Shown: positions 9,621-20,442, counted from the first letter of the stretch. The stretch is DNA of 64,000 nucleotides from Muscardinus avellanarius (GCA_963383645.1 OY726569.1:73510635-73574634); one strand, 5' to 3'. The notes: generated from the sequence alone by a model not told the origin. Program-made: numbers and translations.

Positions 9621-10129
9621 TAATACTAATTATAGACATATCTCTCAGAAGGAGATCACCAATATTTCAATACAATGAGAGAACTAATTCCAGCCCTGAA
9701 GGTCACAAATAAGGGAGAACATAGGCTGGTAGCTGATTAGAGAAACTAGCTGAGCCCTTACAAGGCCCTGCAGGACCTTGGGCTTCAGCCCAATTGTCAG
9801 CAAGACACCCCCCCTTCCTCCAAGAGAGAAAATGTGATTCCCTTCAACGCAAGCCTCATGCAACTCAGCTGACAGGGAGTGGGTTTTTGTGCCTGTGAGC
9901 CCAGGGCCATGGCTGTCACCCTATCACACCTCGGTTTTCCCATTTGCAAAAGGCAGAAAAGAAGCCCAACCTCGACATGCTATCCACACCCTGGTCTGCA
10001 GAGACGGTGGCCAGCTGGGCTGGAGAGCTCTCCAAAGGATGGGCTGAAGGAGGCATGGCTCCTCCAAGACTGTGGGTTCCCTGTGGAAAAAATGATGTCA
10101 CTTGAAATCTCTCTTCTTCAAGGGGGATT
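9621..10129. other. Unique intergenic sequence
   Basis: No repeat or gene recognised. A 97-codon open frame lacks features. Confidence 0.4.
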
Positions 10130-10312
10130 GAGAGCTCGGGTGTTGGGGTCAGACAGATCTGATCCCAACTAGATGGTAGACAGCTATGTAATTGGGAATG
10201 GGGACTGCCGTGAGCCTGACTCTCTCCCTCTGTAAAATGGAGCTAACGATAATATGTTCTTGCAGGGATTATCAAATGTGACCATGTCACAGAAGCCAAG
10301 CCCAGTGCCTTG
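10130..10312 (+). mobile_element. MIR SINE
   Basis: GGTGTTGGGGTCAGACAGATCTG, the later ACTCTCTCCCTCTGTAAAATG, and GATTATCAAATGTG...CCAGTGCCTTG follow the MIR order. Confidence 0.8.
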
Positions 10313-10462
10313 CAACTCAGGGGCATTCTGCCTCCAAGCTACACCTCAGTCCTATATTATTTTTTATTTTGAAACAAGGCCTCACTAAATTGCAGAGAGG
10401 GCCTCACTAAATTGCTGAAGCTGGCCATGGGATTATAAGCATGGGCCACCATGCCCGGTTTA
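10313..10462 (-). mobile_element. B1-ID dimeric SINE, truncated
   Basis: Begins inside the right half (CAGGGGCATTCTGCC) and has a deletion in the B1-like half. Ends GCCACCATGCCCGGTT. Confidence 0.78.
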
Positions 10463-10487
10463 GGTGATTCTTTAAAACTCACAAAAG

Positions 10488-10845
10488 AACCAGGAGTGAT
10501 GGCGCATGCTTGTAATCCCAGTACTTGGGATGCTGAGACAGGAGGATCGTGGTTCACGGCCAGCCTGTTACTTAATGAGGCTCTCCACAATTTAGTGAGA
10601 CCCTGGTAATCCCAGCATTTGGGAGGCGGAGAGCTACTTAGTGAGGCCCTCTGCAACTCAGTGAGACCCGGTTTCAAAATAAAGAATAAAAAATAGGGCA
10701 GGGGGTATAGCTCAGAGGCCAAATGCCCCTGGGTTCCATCCCCAGACCCGAAAAAAAAAAAAAAGGAACAAAATATAGGGCTGGCAGTGTAGCTCAGAGG
10801 TAGAATGCCCCTACTTTCAATCCCCAGTACCACAAAATAAAACAA
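10488..10845 (+). mobile_element. Two nested or fused B1-ID SINEs
   Basis: A first B1-like half (10488-10606) runs into the middle of a second (TAATCCCAGCATTTGGGAGG). Two right halves follow in tandem (10692-10755 and 10778-10833). Unequal recombination or nested insertion explains this equally well. Confidence 0.8.
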
Positions 10846-10856
10846 AATAATCACCT

Positions 10857-11057
10857 ATAGGTGGACATGGTTCACACCTGTAATCCCAGTACTTGGGAGG
10901 CTGCGACAGGAGGATCGCAGATTCGCTGCCAGCCTAAACAATTTAGTGAGGCCTTCTGCAACTTGGTGAGACCCTGTTTCAAAATAAAAAATAAAATAGG
11001 GCTGGGGGTATGGCTTGGGAGTAGAATGTCCCTGGGTTCAATCCCTAGTACCATATA
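10857..11057 (+). mobile_element. B1-ID dimeric SINE
   Basis: GGTGGACATGGTTCACACC start, complete right half ending TTCAATCCCTAGTACC. Its AC-rich tail leads into the CA repeat at 11084. Confidence 0.88.
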
Positions 11058-11083
11058 CATAAAGAAGAATCATCTGCAAAAAA

Positions 11084-11132
11084 AACACACAGCACACACG
11101 CATACACTTGCACCCACACGCTCGCATTCGCA

Positions 11133-11181
<49 letters not shown>
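11084..11181. repeat. Compound CA-rich microsatellite
   Basis: Imperfect CACA/CGCA stretch followed by a pure (CA) run at 11137-11181, at the tail of a plus-oriented SINE. Confidence 0.95.
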
Positions 11182-11184
<3 letters not shown>

Positions 11185-12020
11185 CTGTGAGTTTGAACCA
11201 TGAAATTCAGAGGATGGGCCGAGGCGGCAGAGCGCCAAATTAGGACACTCAACCAGTTCTGGAGGAAGGGCTCTGTCCCTCTGGGGACTGCACACTGCTC
11301 CCAAGCTCTCAATATGACCTTTGTGCGGGGTCTTTCATTTGCAAAGCTCCTGCCCCCCCCCCACCTGTTGCTCTGCCGCTCTCCAGCCCTGTGACATGGG
11401 TGAAGAGCTTGTGTGCTCCCTGTGCCCCACACTCAGAGGAGAAAAACAAGTTGCAGTCACAAGCCCAGGACGGCTGGCAAGGCTGGAATGAGAGCGACTG
11501 AGTGCGGTGCCCAGGTGCACCTAAGGAGGTGCTCCCTGCCACGACCCTGAGAGCGCACACCTAGGGCGTGCCCCGCTGCCTACCCCAAGCCCTGGGCCTT
11601 CCGCGGCACTGAGGCAGAGCTGGCTGTGCACTGGCACTGTACACAGGGTCAGCCCGTGAGAACCTGCCCAGGAGCCACGGCGGCAGGATCTAAGGCTGAG
11701 CTGAGCAGCTCCTCTCAGGAGCTAAGAACATCTTGCTAGAGCCCTCAGCTGCCACCACAGCCTAGGGCAGAAGCTGCACCAGCCCCGTGAGCAGTCCTTG
11801 TGCCAGGGAAGACAGGTGGGGCCAGGAGGGCCATCCCCCAGGCCCCCTGGAGGCCTTACAGCCCCCTTGACCTTGGACAGGGGTGGTCAGGGCAGACAGG
11901 AAAGCAGCCTGTGTGCGCAACGCCCGGGACAGCGGCCCATGTTGATGGCCCACCTGACAGGCCCCTCCGAGCCCTGCTAGCCCCCATGTGGCTGCCCTCC
12001 ACCTCCAAAGAGCTACAGGT
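11182..12020. other. GC-rich unique intergenic block
   Basis: No repeat recognised. A C-run (CCCCCCCCCC near 11351) and several open frames on both strands occur, none with domain or splice support. Confidence 0.45.
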
Positions 12021-12236
12021 GATTTTTTTTTTTTTTGTAGTACTGGGGATGGAACCCAGGGGCATACTACCTCCGAGCTACACCCCCAGCCCCATTTTTA
12101 TTCCTTATCTTGAAACAGGGTCTCACTGAGTTGCAAGGGCCTCTCACTAAGAAGCTGAGGCTGGCCAAAAACCCTGATCCTTCTGTCTCAGCCTCCCAAA
12201 TGCTGGGATTTTAAGTGTGCGCCACCATGTCCTGCT
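12021..12236 (-). mobile_element. B1-ID dimeric SINE
   Basis: T-run, GTAGTACTGGGGATGGAACC, and end GCCACCATGTCCTGCTC. CAGGTGATTTTT occurs just left of it (12015) and again after the neighbouring element (12469), suggesting serial insertion at one site. Confidence 0.88.
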
Positions 12237-12240
12237 CAGA

Positions 12241-12269
12241 TGATTGATTGATTGATTGATTGATTGATT
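12241..12269. repeat. (TGAT)n microsatellite
   Basis: Seven TGAT units between two antisense SINEs. Confidence 0.95.
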
Positions 12270-12467
12270 TTGGTGGTAGTGGGGTTTCTGGAAACCCTTC
12301 TACCTCCGGGCTACACTCCCAAACCTATTTTATACTTTTTTTTTTTTTTTTTTTTTTTTTGGAAACAGGGTCTCTTAAGCCAGCATGGCTGGCTTTGAAC
12401 CTGCGCGATCCTCCTGTCTCAGCCTCCCAAGCGCAGGGATTACAAGCGTGCGCCACCACGCCAGGCT
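12270..12467 (-). mobile_element. B1-ID dimeric SINE, young GCTGGCTT subfamily
   Basis: GGTTTCTGGAAACCCTTC right-end signature, a T22 tract inside the linker, TTAAGCCAGCATGGCTGGC, and end GCCACCACGCCAGGCT. Confidence 0.9.
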
Positions 12468-12535
12468 CCAGGTGATTTTTTTTGAATCCACAAAGAGAAA
12501 AGTTCTTTTTTTTTCTCTTTCTTTCTTTCTTTCTT

Positions 12536-12744
12536 TTTGTGGTACTGGGGGTGGAACCCAGAGGCTTTCTACCTCTGGGCTATATGCTCCCAGACATTTT
12601 TTTTTTTTTTTTAATTTGGAAACAGGGTCTCACTGTTGCTGAGAGCCTCACTAAGTAGCTGAGGCTGGCTTCGAACCTGTGCAATTCTCCTGTCTCAGCC
12701 TCCCAAGCACAGGGATTACAAGCATGTGCTACCACGCCTGACTA
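12536..12744 (-). mobile_element. B1-ID dimeric SINE
   Basis: GTGGTACTGGGGGTGGAACC start, T16 in the linker, end GTGCTACCACGCCTGACT. Confidence 0.9.
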
Positions 12745-12997
12745 GAAAAGCTCTTTTCTGATGTGGACGATTGAATTTGCTAATTAATTCTTTTGTTTGT
12801 GCCTTGTTAACTGTGAATTTAACTTTTCTATGGAAGCAACACCTGTTCTCCAAGGGAGCCCCTTGGCAAATCTCCCTGGGAACTGAAGTCCCACTCCTCA
12901 GGCAAGCCCCTCACCTGTTCTGAGCCTATTCCCTCCTCCCATAAGAGGGGTCCACAATGACACCAGCATCCTCCAGGTGTTGCGGTCACCCAAAATA

Positions 12998-13152
12998 GCC
13001 AGGCATGGTGGTGCATATCTGTAATCCCAGTTACAGGAGACTGAAACAGGAGGACCACAGGTTCAAGACCCTGTTTCAAGGCAAAAAAATAAAAAGGGCT
13101 GGGAGTTAGCTTGGAGGTAGAATGCCTCTGGGTTCGATTTCCAGTACCCCTC
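12998..13152 (+). mobile_element. B1-ID dimeric SINE with internal deletion
   Basis: GCCAGGCATGGTGGTGCATA start. About 40 bases of the B1-like half are missing before CAAGACCCTGTTTCAAGGC. The right half is complete. Confidence 0.82.
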
Positions 13153-13253
13153 CCAGAAAATAGCCACAATATATGAAGGCCCTATAATGGTCAGCTACTA
13201 AAGTTTTTTTGTTTTCTTTTCTTTTTTTCTTGTGCAGATCATTTTGTTGTTTT

Positions 13254-13457
13254 GTTTTTCTGGAACAGAGGATTGAATCCAGGGGCATTTCCACCTCCAA
13301 GCTACCCCCCCCATCCTATTTTATTTTTATTTTGAAACAGGGTCTCACTAGGTTGATGACAGTCTCACTATTTGATGAGGCTGTCCTCACATCTGCGATC
13401 TTCCTGTCTCAGCCTCCCAAGTAATGGAATTACAAGTGTGTGCCACCAGGCTCAGCT
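13254..13457 (-). mobile_element. B1-ID dimeric SINE (old)
   Basis: TTGTGCAGAT precedes (13229) and follows (13458) the element, marking the target duplication. The body is diverged. Confidence 0.82.
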
Positions 13458-13484
13458 TGTGCAGATGATTTAACCCTCACACCA

Positions 13485-13780
13485 GCTCTATTAGTTTTGA
13501 GATGTAACTGAAGTCTAATAAAGCATCCAGTGCTTCCGTGCACAGTTCAGTGAATTTCCCAATATACTCTCTTCTCATCCAACTCTCCCGTCACAGGCCA
13601 GTTTTGCCCACTTCATACACATGCACTCAGAGCATCATGTACTCTGCTGTGGCTGATTTCTTTTAACCCAGCTTTGTTTTTGCAATTCATCCGTGTAGTT
13701 GTGTGTCATCATTTCTTCTTTTACAGAACTATATAGTGTTCCATTGTGTGGCTGTGTCCGTTTGCTCACCCACTGAACCA
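13485..13780 (-). mobile_element. Old L1 (L1M-type) 3' UTR fragment, antisense
   Basis: AGATGTAACTGAAGTCTAAT, ACAGTTCAGTGAATTT, TGCAATTCATCCGTGTAG and TATAGTGTTCCATTGTGTGG follow, in order, the reverse complement of a mammalian L1M 3' region as I recall it. Subfamily not assigned. Confidence 0.65.
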
Positions 13781-13789
13781 GGTGTAAAT

Positions 13790-13900
13790 CACCATCACCA
13801 TAATCATTATCATCCTGTTTGCAACTGAGGAAACGAGGCTTTAAACTACTTGCTAAGTTTGTAGCTTAAAGTCACAGAGTGACCTTGTAGCGTAGCAAGA
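13790..13900 (-). mobile_element. MIR-like SINE fragment
   Basis: CATAATCATTATCATCCTG, CAACTGAGGAAACGAGGCTT and AAAGTCACAGAGTGACC resemble the antisense MIR core. Confidence 0.6.
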
Positions 13901-14930
13901 CCTTGACCCCGTACCCCTCTGACTCCCAAAGCGGCTCCTCACCCCTGGAGTACTGGGGCAGCAAAAGGAAAGTCCACTGGTCCACCTGGTCATGCACACC
14001 TCCCCGCTGCGGCACAGTCTGGGATCAGGGACAGCCTGCAAGTGGGGAGAAAGTTGCTCTACGTTTGGTCACGGCCAATATTTATTTTTGTTGCACCCCA
14101 GGCCGATGGGACAAGCACGGTCGTCACTCACAGCCCTGTACCTTGAGACCAGGGCTTTGCCAACATTTCGAAACAACTGCAAACAGCCCAAATGAGGAGG
14201 AGGCATCTGGTCCCCTGGCCACCGGTGGCTCAGGTGGCAGCCCCACCCGGGCCCCTCAGGCTGGAGTCCCATGATAGTAACCGAGAGGTGAGTGCTCCCG
14301 GTGGGCTGCAGACCACTGGCTCTGTAGCCCAAGCTTTACCCACAAGATGGGGGACTCCTGGCGCTGGCCCAACTTCAAGAAAAGGCAAGGTTTTGCCCTG
14401 CTTCACCTGAGTCCCGCCAGCCTTAGAAGAGCCATCGTCAAAGCAGCCAGGGGGTGACAGCAGCCTGGCTGACCTCCCCCCTAACCCCACAAGCCCAGGG
14501 AGCATTCCAGCCCGTCCAGCCAGACAGGATTAAATGGTTGGTTACGTGCAGGGGTAGGAGACCTGGGAAAAGAAGGGCTCAGGGCCAGCTCCCTGAGGCG
14601 CCTGGGGCACCCTTCGCTCCGTTGATCATTAACAGAAGCCACCCCCAGCAGGCAGCGAGGGGAAAGTCCAAGGGGATGGCCTGCCCCTCCTCCCAGGCAC
14701 CCTCCTCCACACACACCAATCCAGGGCCTCATGGGCCATGAGATCATGCCGCTGGGGGAGGGGTGTGTGCAGAGTCACCCAATCCAACGGGCCGGCTTGC
14801 TGCTCCTGCAGAATTGCCACCAAAGGCCAAGGGAGATGGGAACCGGCCCCGGGGGATTTGCAGTAGTGTGCCAGGGACTGTGCCCAGTGACTTCAGCATG
14901 CCAGCCCACGACACTTCAGAGCCCAGCGGT
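13901..14930. other. Unique GC-rich intergenic block
   Basis: About 1 kb with no repeat. Overlapping open frames on both strands (up to 123 codons) look like chance. Possible regulatory sequence, but no decisive motif seen. Confidence 0.4.
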
Positions 14931-14934
14931 GAAA

Positions 14935-15140
14935 CACTGCAACGGAGCCAGCCTGTCTGGGCTCGAGTCCTGACACTTTTCCTGCCGTGTGATAAATTAA
15001 TGAACTGCTCGGCACCCCATTTCTCTATATGTGGGATGGGAGTAGCATGGACCTTCCTCCATGGGTATCATTCAAAACATCTGAGTTGGTGCACATGAAG
15101 TTCTTAGGAGACAACCTGGCACTTATGAAGAGCTGTCAGT
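14935..15140 (+). mobile_element. MIR SINE
   Basis: AGCCTGTCTGGGCTCGAGTCC, CCGTGTGATAAATTAATGAAC, GCACCCCATTTCTCTATATG and ACCTGGCACTTATGAAGAG align with the MIR plan. Confidence 0.75.
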
Positions 15141-15144
15141 ACTG

Positions 15145-15260
15145 ATGGCTCACTTGATCCTCACAGGAACCCCTGGAGGTGCAGTTAGGAAAGTCCAAGG
15201 TTGAGTTATTTGTTCAAGGCACAAGCTGATATAAAAGCTAGGCCTTGAGCCCTGGGCCCA
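15145..15260 (-). mobile_element. MIR-like SINE fragment
   Basis: TTGATCCTCACAGGAACCCC, then AAGGCACAAGCTGATATAAAAG and CTTGAGCCCTGGGCCCAG resemble antisense MIR. Confidence 0.6.
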
Positions 15261-15960
15261 GGGCTCCAGCACCCCTTCCTCCTTCATTCCCTGGGTCCTT
15301 ATTCCTGCCATAACCCTCCCTACCCTTTGGTAGCCAGGGCTTCATGATCCAATTGACTGCAAAACCTACTTGAAGTCGGCCCCAGACTCTCTGTTGGCCT
15401 CAACAGCCATCCTTTGCCCAGACCGCCACAGAGATGTGGTGGGCCACCTTCCTCCTGTCAATGAGGCATGGTGGCCAGAAAGGCTGAATCGCTGCCCAGT
15501 GGCCAAAATAGCTCATTTCTTTGAGCTGCTGCAAGTGAAGACCTTCAGCCAACAGTGGACCATGGTTACAGGGCCAGCAGCCACAAAGGCCTCACCTGCC
15601 CAGAGGTAACCTTGTGCAGCCCCAAACCAGAGGTGCCTTGGGGCCCCAGGCAGCAGGTGAGGGAGGCTGCCTTGGGTCCGGGAAACAGACTAAGGCATCA
15701 GGACCTGGCCCTCCCAGTCCTGCTTCCCTTTGTGTGGACATGGTCTTCAGCTCCCCCTGTGTGGTTCTTCTCCAACCCTGCTATGGAGGAGCTCAGAGAT
15801 GCAGGTCCGCTGCCGGCCCCTGCCTGGACTCCTTACCCAGAGCACAGGCCACTGCTAAGGCCCCGTCATCTTGTAACATCCTGGGGAAATGATGGGCCTG
15901 AACAGGTTCTGCTGTTTCTTTGCCCAAGTAGCACCAGGCTCCTATTTTCTACCTTCTAAG
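15261..15960. other. Unique intergenic sequence
   Basis: No repeat seen. A 134-codon open frame (15555-15959, plus) has no recognisable domain and is not called as a gene. Confidence 0.4.
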
Positions 15961-15965
15961 ATCTA

Positions 15966-16124
15966 GATGGCAGCTGCGTAATCCCAGTATTTGGGAGGCT
16001 AAGACAGGAGGCTCACAGGTTCCAGGCCAGCCTCAACAATTTAGTGAAACAATGTTTCAAAATAAAAAATAAAATAGAGTTGGGGTGTATCTCAGAGGGG
16101 GACTGGGTCGTTGAACCCCCAGTA

Positions 16125-16125
<1 letters not shown>
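15966..16125 (+). mobile_element. B1-ID dimeric SINE, 5'-truncated
   Basis: Starts within the B1 half (GTAATCCCAGTATTTGGG). CTAGATG occurs just before it (15962) and after its CA tail (16164), giving a target duplication and showing the CA run is part of the insertion. Confidence 0.85.

Positions 16126-16162
<37 letters not shown>
16126..16162. repeat. (CA)n SINE-tail microsatellite
   Basis: Pure CA run in the tail position of the preceding SINE, inside the target duplication. Confidence 0.95.
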
Positions 16163-16165
<3 letters not shown>

Positions 16166-16266
16166 AGATGTCAGAAAATCACACTCTGGGCCTGCACAGT
16201 CCAAATCGGACCCTGTGTCTTCCCCATAGAGACACTGAGGTGGAGTAAGAGGTTAAAGCCTCGGAA

Positions 16267-16680
16267 TAAGCAGGATATGGTGGCGCACACTTGTAACCCC
16301 AGCATTTGGGAGGCTGAGACAGGAGGATTGTGGTTCGCAGCCAGCCTCAGCTACTTAGTGAGGCCCTTTGCAATTCAGCGAGACCCTGTTTCAAAATAAA
16401 AATAGGGCCGGGCGTGGTGGCGCACGCTTGTAATCCCAGCACTTGGGAGGCAGAGACAGGAGGATCGCGCAGGTTGGAAGCCAGCCCCGTGCGCTGGCTT
16501 AGGAGACCCTGTTTCCAAATAAAAATGTAAAAATAGGTCTGGGAGTGTAGCCTGGAGGTAGAAGGGCTTCTAGGAACCCCAGTACCACCAAATAAATAAA
16601 TAAATATTAAAAAATAAAAATAGGACTGGGGGTGTAGCTTGGAGGCAAAATGCCCCTGGATTCCATCCCCAGTACGTCAC
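16267..16680 (+). mobile_element. B1-ID dimeric SINE split by a young SINE
   Basis: Left half at 16267-16406 and right half at 16611-16680. AAAATAAAAATAGG at 16393-16406 recurs at 16611-16624 as the target duplication of the inner element. Confidence 0.9.
16407..16610 (+). mobile_element. B1-ID dimeric SINE, young, inserted in a linker
   Basis: Complete young-subfamily copy (GCCGGGCGTGGTGGCGCACG start, GTGCGCTGGCTTAGGAGACC block, AAATAAAT tail) inserted in the A-rich linker of the host, with a perfect 14-base target duplication. Confidence 0.94.
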
Positions 16681-16690
16681 ACACACACGT

Positions 16691-17395
16691 ACACAATACA
16701 ATAAAGCCTGGGGACAGCCAGCTTCCCTAGGTGACAAGGAGCTTCCCTTGCTTTCACATCCAGCCTCAGCCCTCCAGAGCCTCCTGGAGTCAATGCCTCT
16801 ATCTTTGCTTTCTAACTCCAGGGACTGACTCCAATAGAGGAAATTCGGGGCTGACTAGGAGGTAGGCTCAGACCCCCTCTGAACTCAAAATGTTGCCATA
16901 AGCGCTCACAAATGCCTGCAGGGAATGAGTTCAAGGTAAGCCTAGATTAAATGTTTTTGCTTTTAGTCAGAGGAAGACCACAGAACTCCACCACTACCCT
17001 CCCCCCAAATATACCATCATTTCCCCTTAATGGACAAGAGGCCTAAGTTCACTTTGGTCCCAGGAAAGACTTTTTCCTTACCTGTACCACCAGCCCCTGC
17101 GCTGGAACAGTAAATAGTTCCTACTTTTCTTCCTCATACCCCTGCTCCCCAGGAATACCTGCTGGTCAGGGAAGCAAAAGTCCAGAGGTCTAGTGAATCT
17201 GCATATCCTTGCGGACAGCCCTGGCAGAGACGATGTCTGCTGTAAATCTAACTGCCTTGGGGAAAGGCCTGGTAGAATCAAGACAGAAATTCAGCTTAAC
17301 CCCCAAAACTGAGTGCAAGAAACCCAAAGCATCTCAAATGGCATATCCCTGTCTCCCAAAACTGAAATCCCCAGACCACTCAGTTTTTTTGTTTT
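16691..17395. other. Unique intergenic sequence
   Basis: No repeat, gene or distinctive motif recognised. Confidence 0.4.
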
Positions 17396-17399
17396 TGGT

Positions 17400-17612
17400 T
17401 GTTTTTTTTTTTGCGGTACTGGGGATGGAACCCAGGGGCATTCTACCTCTGAGCTACACCACCAACCCTATTTTATAGTCTTTATTTTGAAACAGGGTCT
17501 CACTGAGTTGCAAAGGACATCACTGAGTAGCTGAAGCTGTTCATAAATGGAGATCCTCCTGTCTCAGCCTCCCAAATGCTGGGATTACAAGTGTGAGCCA
17601 CCACACCTGGCT
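17400..17612 (-). mobile_element. B1-ID dimeric SINE
   Basis: T-run, GCGGTACTGGGGATGGAACC start and GCCACCACACCTGGCT end. Full length. Confidence 0.92.
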
Positions 17613-17818
17613 TGGTTCAAGATTTTTAAAAGGCCCAACTCTCTTCCCACAGGTGAAACCTTTCCTCTTAGTGGTCACCGGGCCCTGGCTGAGTGCTTCT
17701 AGCCAAGAGGATCCCTACAACCTACCTAATTTTGCATAACATCAGAGATGTGTAACTAGAACTGAGATGGTTGGAACTATCAGACTTCTCATGTTTGTTA
17801 GTCAATGTGACTACCTCC

Positions 17819-18027
17819 TTTTTTATTCTTGTGGGTCTGAGAATGGAACCCAGGCGCATTCTACCTCTGACCTTCACCCACAGCCCTATTTTTTCTTCAT
17901 TTTGAAACAGGGTCTCACTAAGTTGCAGAGGACCTCACTAAGCAGCTGAGGCTGTCTGCAAACCACGATCCTCCTGTCTCAGCCTCCCTAGTGCTGGGAT
18001 TACAAGCATGCGCCACCACGCCCGGCT
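17819..18027 (-). mobile_element. B1-ID dimeric SINE, last copy before ZFP36L1
   Basis: GTGGGTCTGAGAATGGAACC start and GCCACCACGCCCGGCT end. No further SINE was recognised until 26.87 kb. Confidence 0.9.
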
Positions 18028-18559
18028 GGCTACTTCCCTTTAAAAGCCCTCCACGGACCTAAACCCAGATGCATGACTGAGCCCCTTCCGACGTGAACAT
18101 CTTTCTCCAGGCTGGAAGTACTTCCTCATGCCCACCCAAGAAGTATTGAGAGGCTAAGACTTGGTTAATTCCTGTGGGGAAAATAAGCCCAAAGCATCTA
18201 AGTAAAAGAACCTGCTCCATCCCGGCTTGATGGTGTTGCAACCACTAGGTCCCCTTCATCACTTCAGAACCCCGAAGATCACTCAAAGGAATGAAGAACA
18301 CAGGCTGGGCAGAAAAGGACTGGACAACCCACAGCTATGGCTCCCTGGAAGCCACCTTCGCCTTTCAGTCAACAACTAATATGCTGGCCAGTCCTCTCTG
18401 AAGGGAAGTACAGGCTCCTTGGCAAAACTCCACCACCCCCATCCTCACTAAGCAAACTCCCAGCTCAAGAGGCCCACTGGTGCCCCTCTACCAGCGCTTA
18501 GGAACCAGTAGGACCTATAGAGTCCAACTGCAAACCAAGTAAAACCAGCACCACAGTCA
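18028..18559. other. Unique flank just downstream of ZFP36L1
   Basis: Repeat-free sequence beyond the inferred poly(A) site. On the minus strand the first 25 bases past the site are GU-rich (TGTGGTGCTGGTTTT), as expected for a cleavage-stimulating element. Confidence 0.5.
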
Positions 18560-18579
18560 GTGTTTCTTGAAAAACGGGG

Positions 18580-18585
18580 TTTATT
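18580..18585 (-). terminator. ZFP36L1 poly(A) signal
   Basis: AATAAA on the minus strand (TTTATT on the plus), followed 15-25 bases on by a CA-containing site and then GU-rich sequence. It is the only canonical signal seen at the point where the AT-rich UTR ends. Confidence 0.8.
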
Positions 18586-18631
18586 GATTTTTAAACTGCA
18601 AATAGTCGTTACAAAAAGTTTTTTTTTCTTT

Positions 18632-18640
18632 TAAATAAAT
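18632..18640 (-). promoter_or_regulatory. AU-rich element (AUUUAUUUA)
   Basis: Reads ATTTATTTA on the mRNA strand, two overlapping AUUUA pentamers about 50 bases before the poly(A) signal. Confidence 0.7.
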
Positions 18641-18988
18641 TCACACAAAGAAAGAGAAATAGAAAGCAACGGTAGTGGCCAGCAAGAGGAATAATAATTA
18701 CATTCATCTTAATGTGTGTGTGCCAGTTCTGTTTACACTAACACTGGAAAACTCCAAACCTGGAATCCAGAACCTCAAGTCTGCGAGCGGAATGTCTTGA
18801 GATGGGCACATGGAGGTCAAAGGGTTTCTCTCTTTATGTTTTTTTCCCTTTTAGAAGCTATACATAAAAGGTTGTTTTCCTTCTGTACTGTCACAGAACT
18901 CTTACATACATTCTCAGTCCTAGCTGTGAAAGGCCTAAGGAAAAAGAAACTCAATTTGCAGTCCAACACAAAGGGGGGAATTTCTAAA

Positions 18989-18995
18989 ATAAATA
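18989..18995 (-). promoter_or_regulatory. AU-rich element (UAUUUAU)
   Basis: TATTTAT on the mRNA strand, the heptamer core recognised by the TTP-family tandem zinc fingers. Confidence 0.7.
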
Positions 18996-19205
18996 ATCCA
19001 ACAGTTTTTTGCATTTTTTTAAATTAATTTTTCATTTTTTTAAAATAAAATAACCAAAAAAAGTGTAAAGTTACAAAAAATGTTGTTGAAGAATAATATA
19101 TTAAAACTGTGGAAAAAAAAAGGAAGACACGTCACAAAATTTTAAGATTAATATGAAGATCATAATTTAACATAAAAGAATATATTCTATGGATTTGTCA
19201 TCCCG

Positions 19206-19212
19206 ATAAATA
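19206..19212 (-). promoter_or_regulatory. AU-rich element (UAUUUAU)
   Basis: TATTTAT on the mRNA strand, 40 bases from the next copy. Paired sites of this kind suit decay control by the gene's own product or its paralogues. Confidence 0.7.
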
Positions 19213-19246
19213 TGAACAAAATTAACAAAAAAAGCATAGTTTGGCA

Positions 19247-19253
19247 ATAAATA
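19247..19253 (-). promoter_or_regulatory. AU-rich element (UAUUUAU)
   Basis: TATTTAT followed by T on the mRNA strand, embedded in AT-rich UTR. Confidence 0.7.
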
Positions 19254-20442
19254 CGTTTTGATAAGTTAAATAAGCTTTTTTATATTGATGTGCAGTGACA
19301 AGCAAAATTTTTGCTCTCCAATTTCTGAAAGTTATATGAAGTTTAAAACCCAGGGAAAAAAAAGCATGGCGTGAGTGCTCTAAGGTAGACCTAAGGTATT
19401 CTAGAGCAAAAACCATTAAAGCTACTTCTACAGGAAATCGTTTTACACAGATATCGTATGTGGAATGAATACCATTAACTGCTCACCCCTTACATTTTTT
19501 TTTTTTAGCTTTTTCTCTCTTTTTTGTTGTTGTTATTTTTTTTTTAAAGATGTCACATATGATCTGGGGAACTTTAGCACCAAAATCAAGTCTCTCATAG
19601 TCCATCTAGTTTCCCCTTCCTCCCCACTTTAAAAACACAAGAAAAAATTAAATCCAAGTCCCACTTATGTCAAAATCTTCATCCGGTGGTTGTTGGTTTT
19701 TTTTTTTTTTTTTTTTTCAGCCTTCCTTCCTGCAGACCTACACAAACCCAGGCAAGATTAGTCAACAGGGGTTCGGGGTGGGAAGAAAAAGGACTCGAAT
19801 GAATGTCAAGACAGGTTTCCAAAAAAAAAAATAATAATAATAATAAGTCCGGCAACAACTCTCCCCAGGGAGGGGGCAGCTCTCTACTGGGAAGACGGGA
19901 AGAGGTGTGCGGAGACTGGAGTAGGGAAGGTGAAGGTGCAGCTGTGTCCAGTGGAGGGAGCTGCTGGTTCTGGGGCCCCCTCCCCTCCCCATGGGCAGAG
20001 GCTCCGGGAGGCCCACGGGTGCCCCCTGGCGCTGAAGAGGTAATGTAGTCACAGTGACGAAGTTAGGTTACAAGGCACTAAGTTGCTTCTGTAAACTGTT
20101 ACTGCTTTTTCTTTTGTGATTTGGCACTTAAGGCTTAAGCCAGAAAAAAAGGCATCTACTCAAACATGGGACTTGTCTGTTACGCGTGGTGAGTGAGTGG
20201 GCTATAGAACGGAGGGGCGGGGGTCCAGGCCAGAAGAAGCTACTGACAAGCTGACTTGTCCTGTGTTAGGAGGGTCACAGTGGGGGGGCAGGGAGGGGCA
20301 TTCCAAGGTTCTGGGGGAGGGGGCTGAGCTTAACCTTGTTAATGTAGGGGTTCGGGGAGCAGGGCAGGGAGGGAGGGGAGGGGCCGAGGGTGCAGGGTGG
20401 AGGAGGGGGTGCAGGAGGCAAGGGGTCCCTCCCTACCCTGGC

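Larger units (their letters stand above)
18560..20442 (-). other. ZFP36L1 3' UTR
   Basis: About 1.88 kb. The stop-proximal part (about 20280-20440) is C/U-rich on the mRNA; the distal 1.2 kb is AU-rich with long U and A runs. ARE motifs are listed separately. No SINE has inserted here, in contrast with the flanks, suggesting selection against disruption. Confidence 0.85.

Noticed and set aside
10357..10854. 165-codon frame with repeated hydrophobic segments
   Set aside because: Entirely made of antisense SINE sequence; the repeated peptide pattern recurs wherever the SINE is read in that frame.
1..18000. RAD51B or ACTN1 exons in the flanks
   Set aside because: Expected neighbours from human synteny, but no frame resembles either protein; both should lie outside the window.
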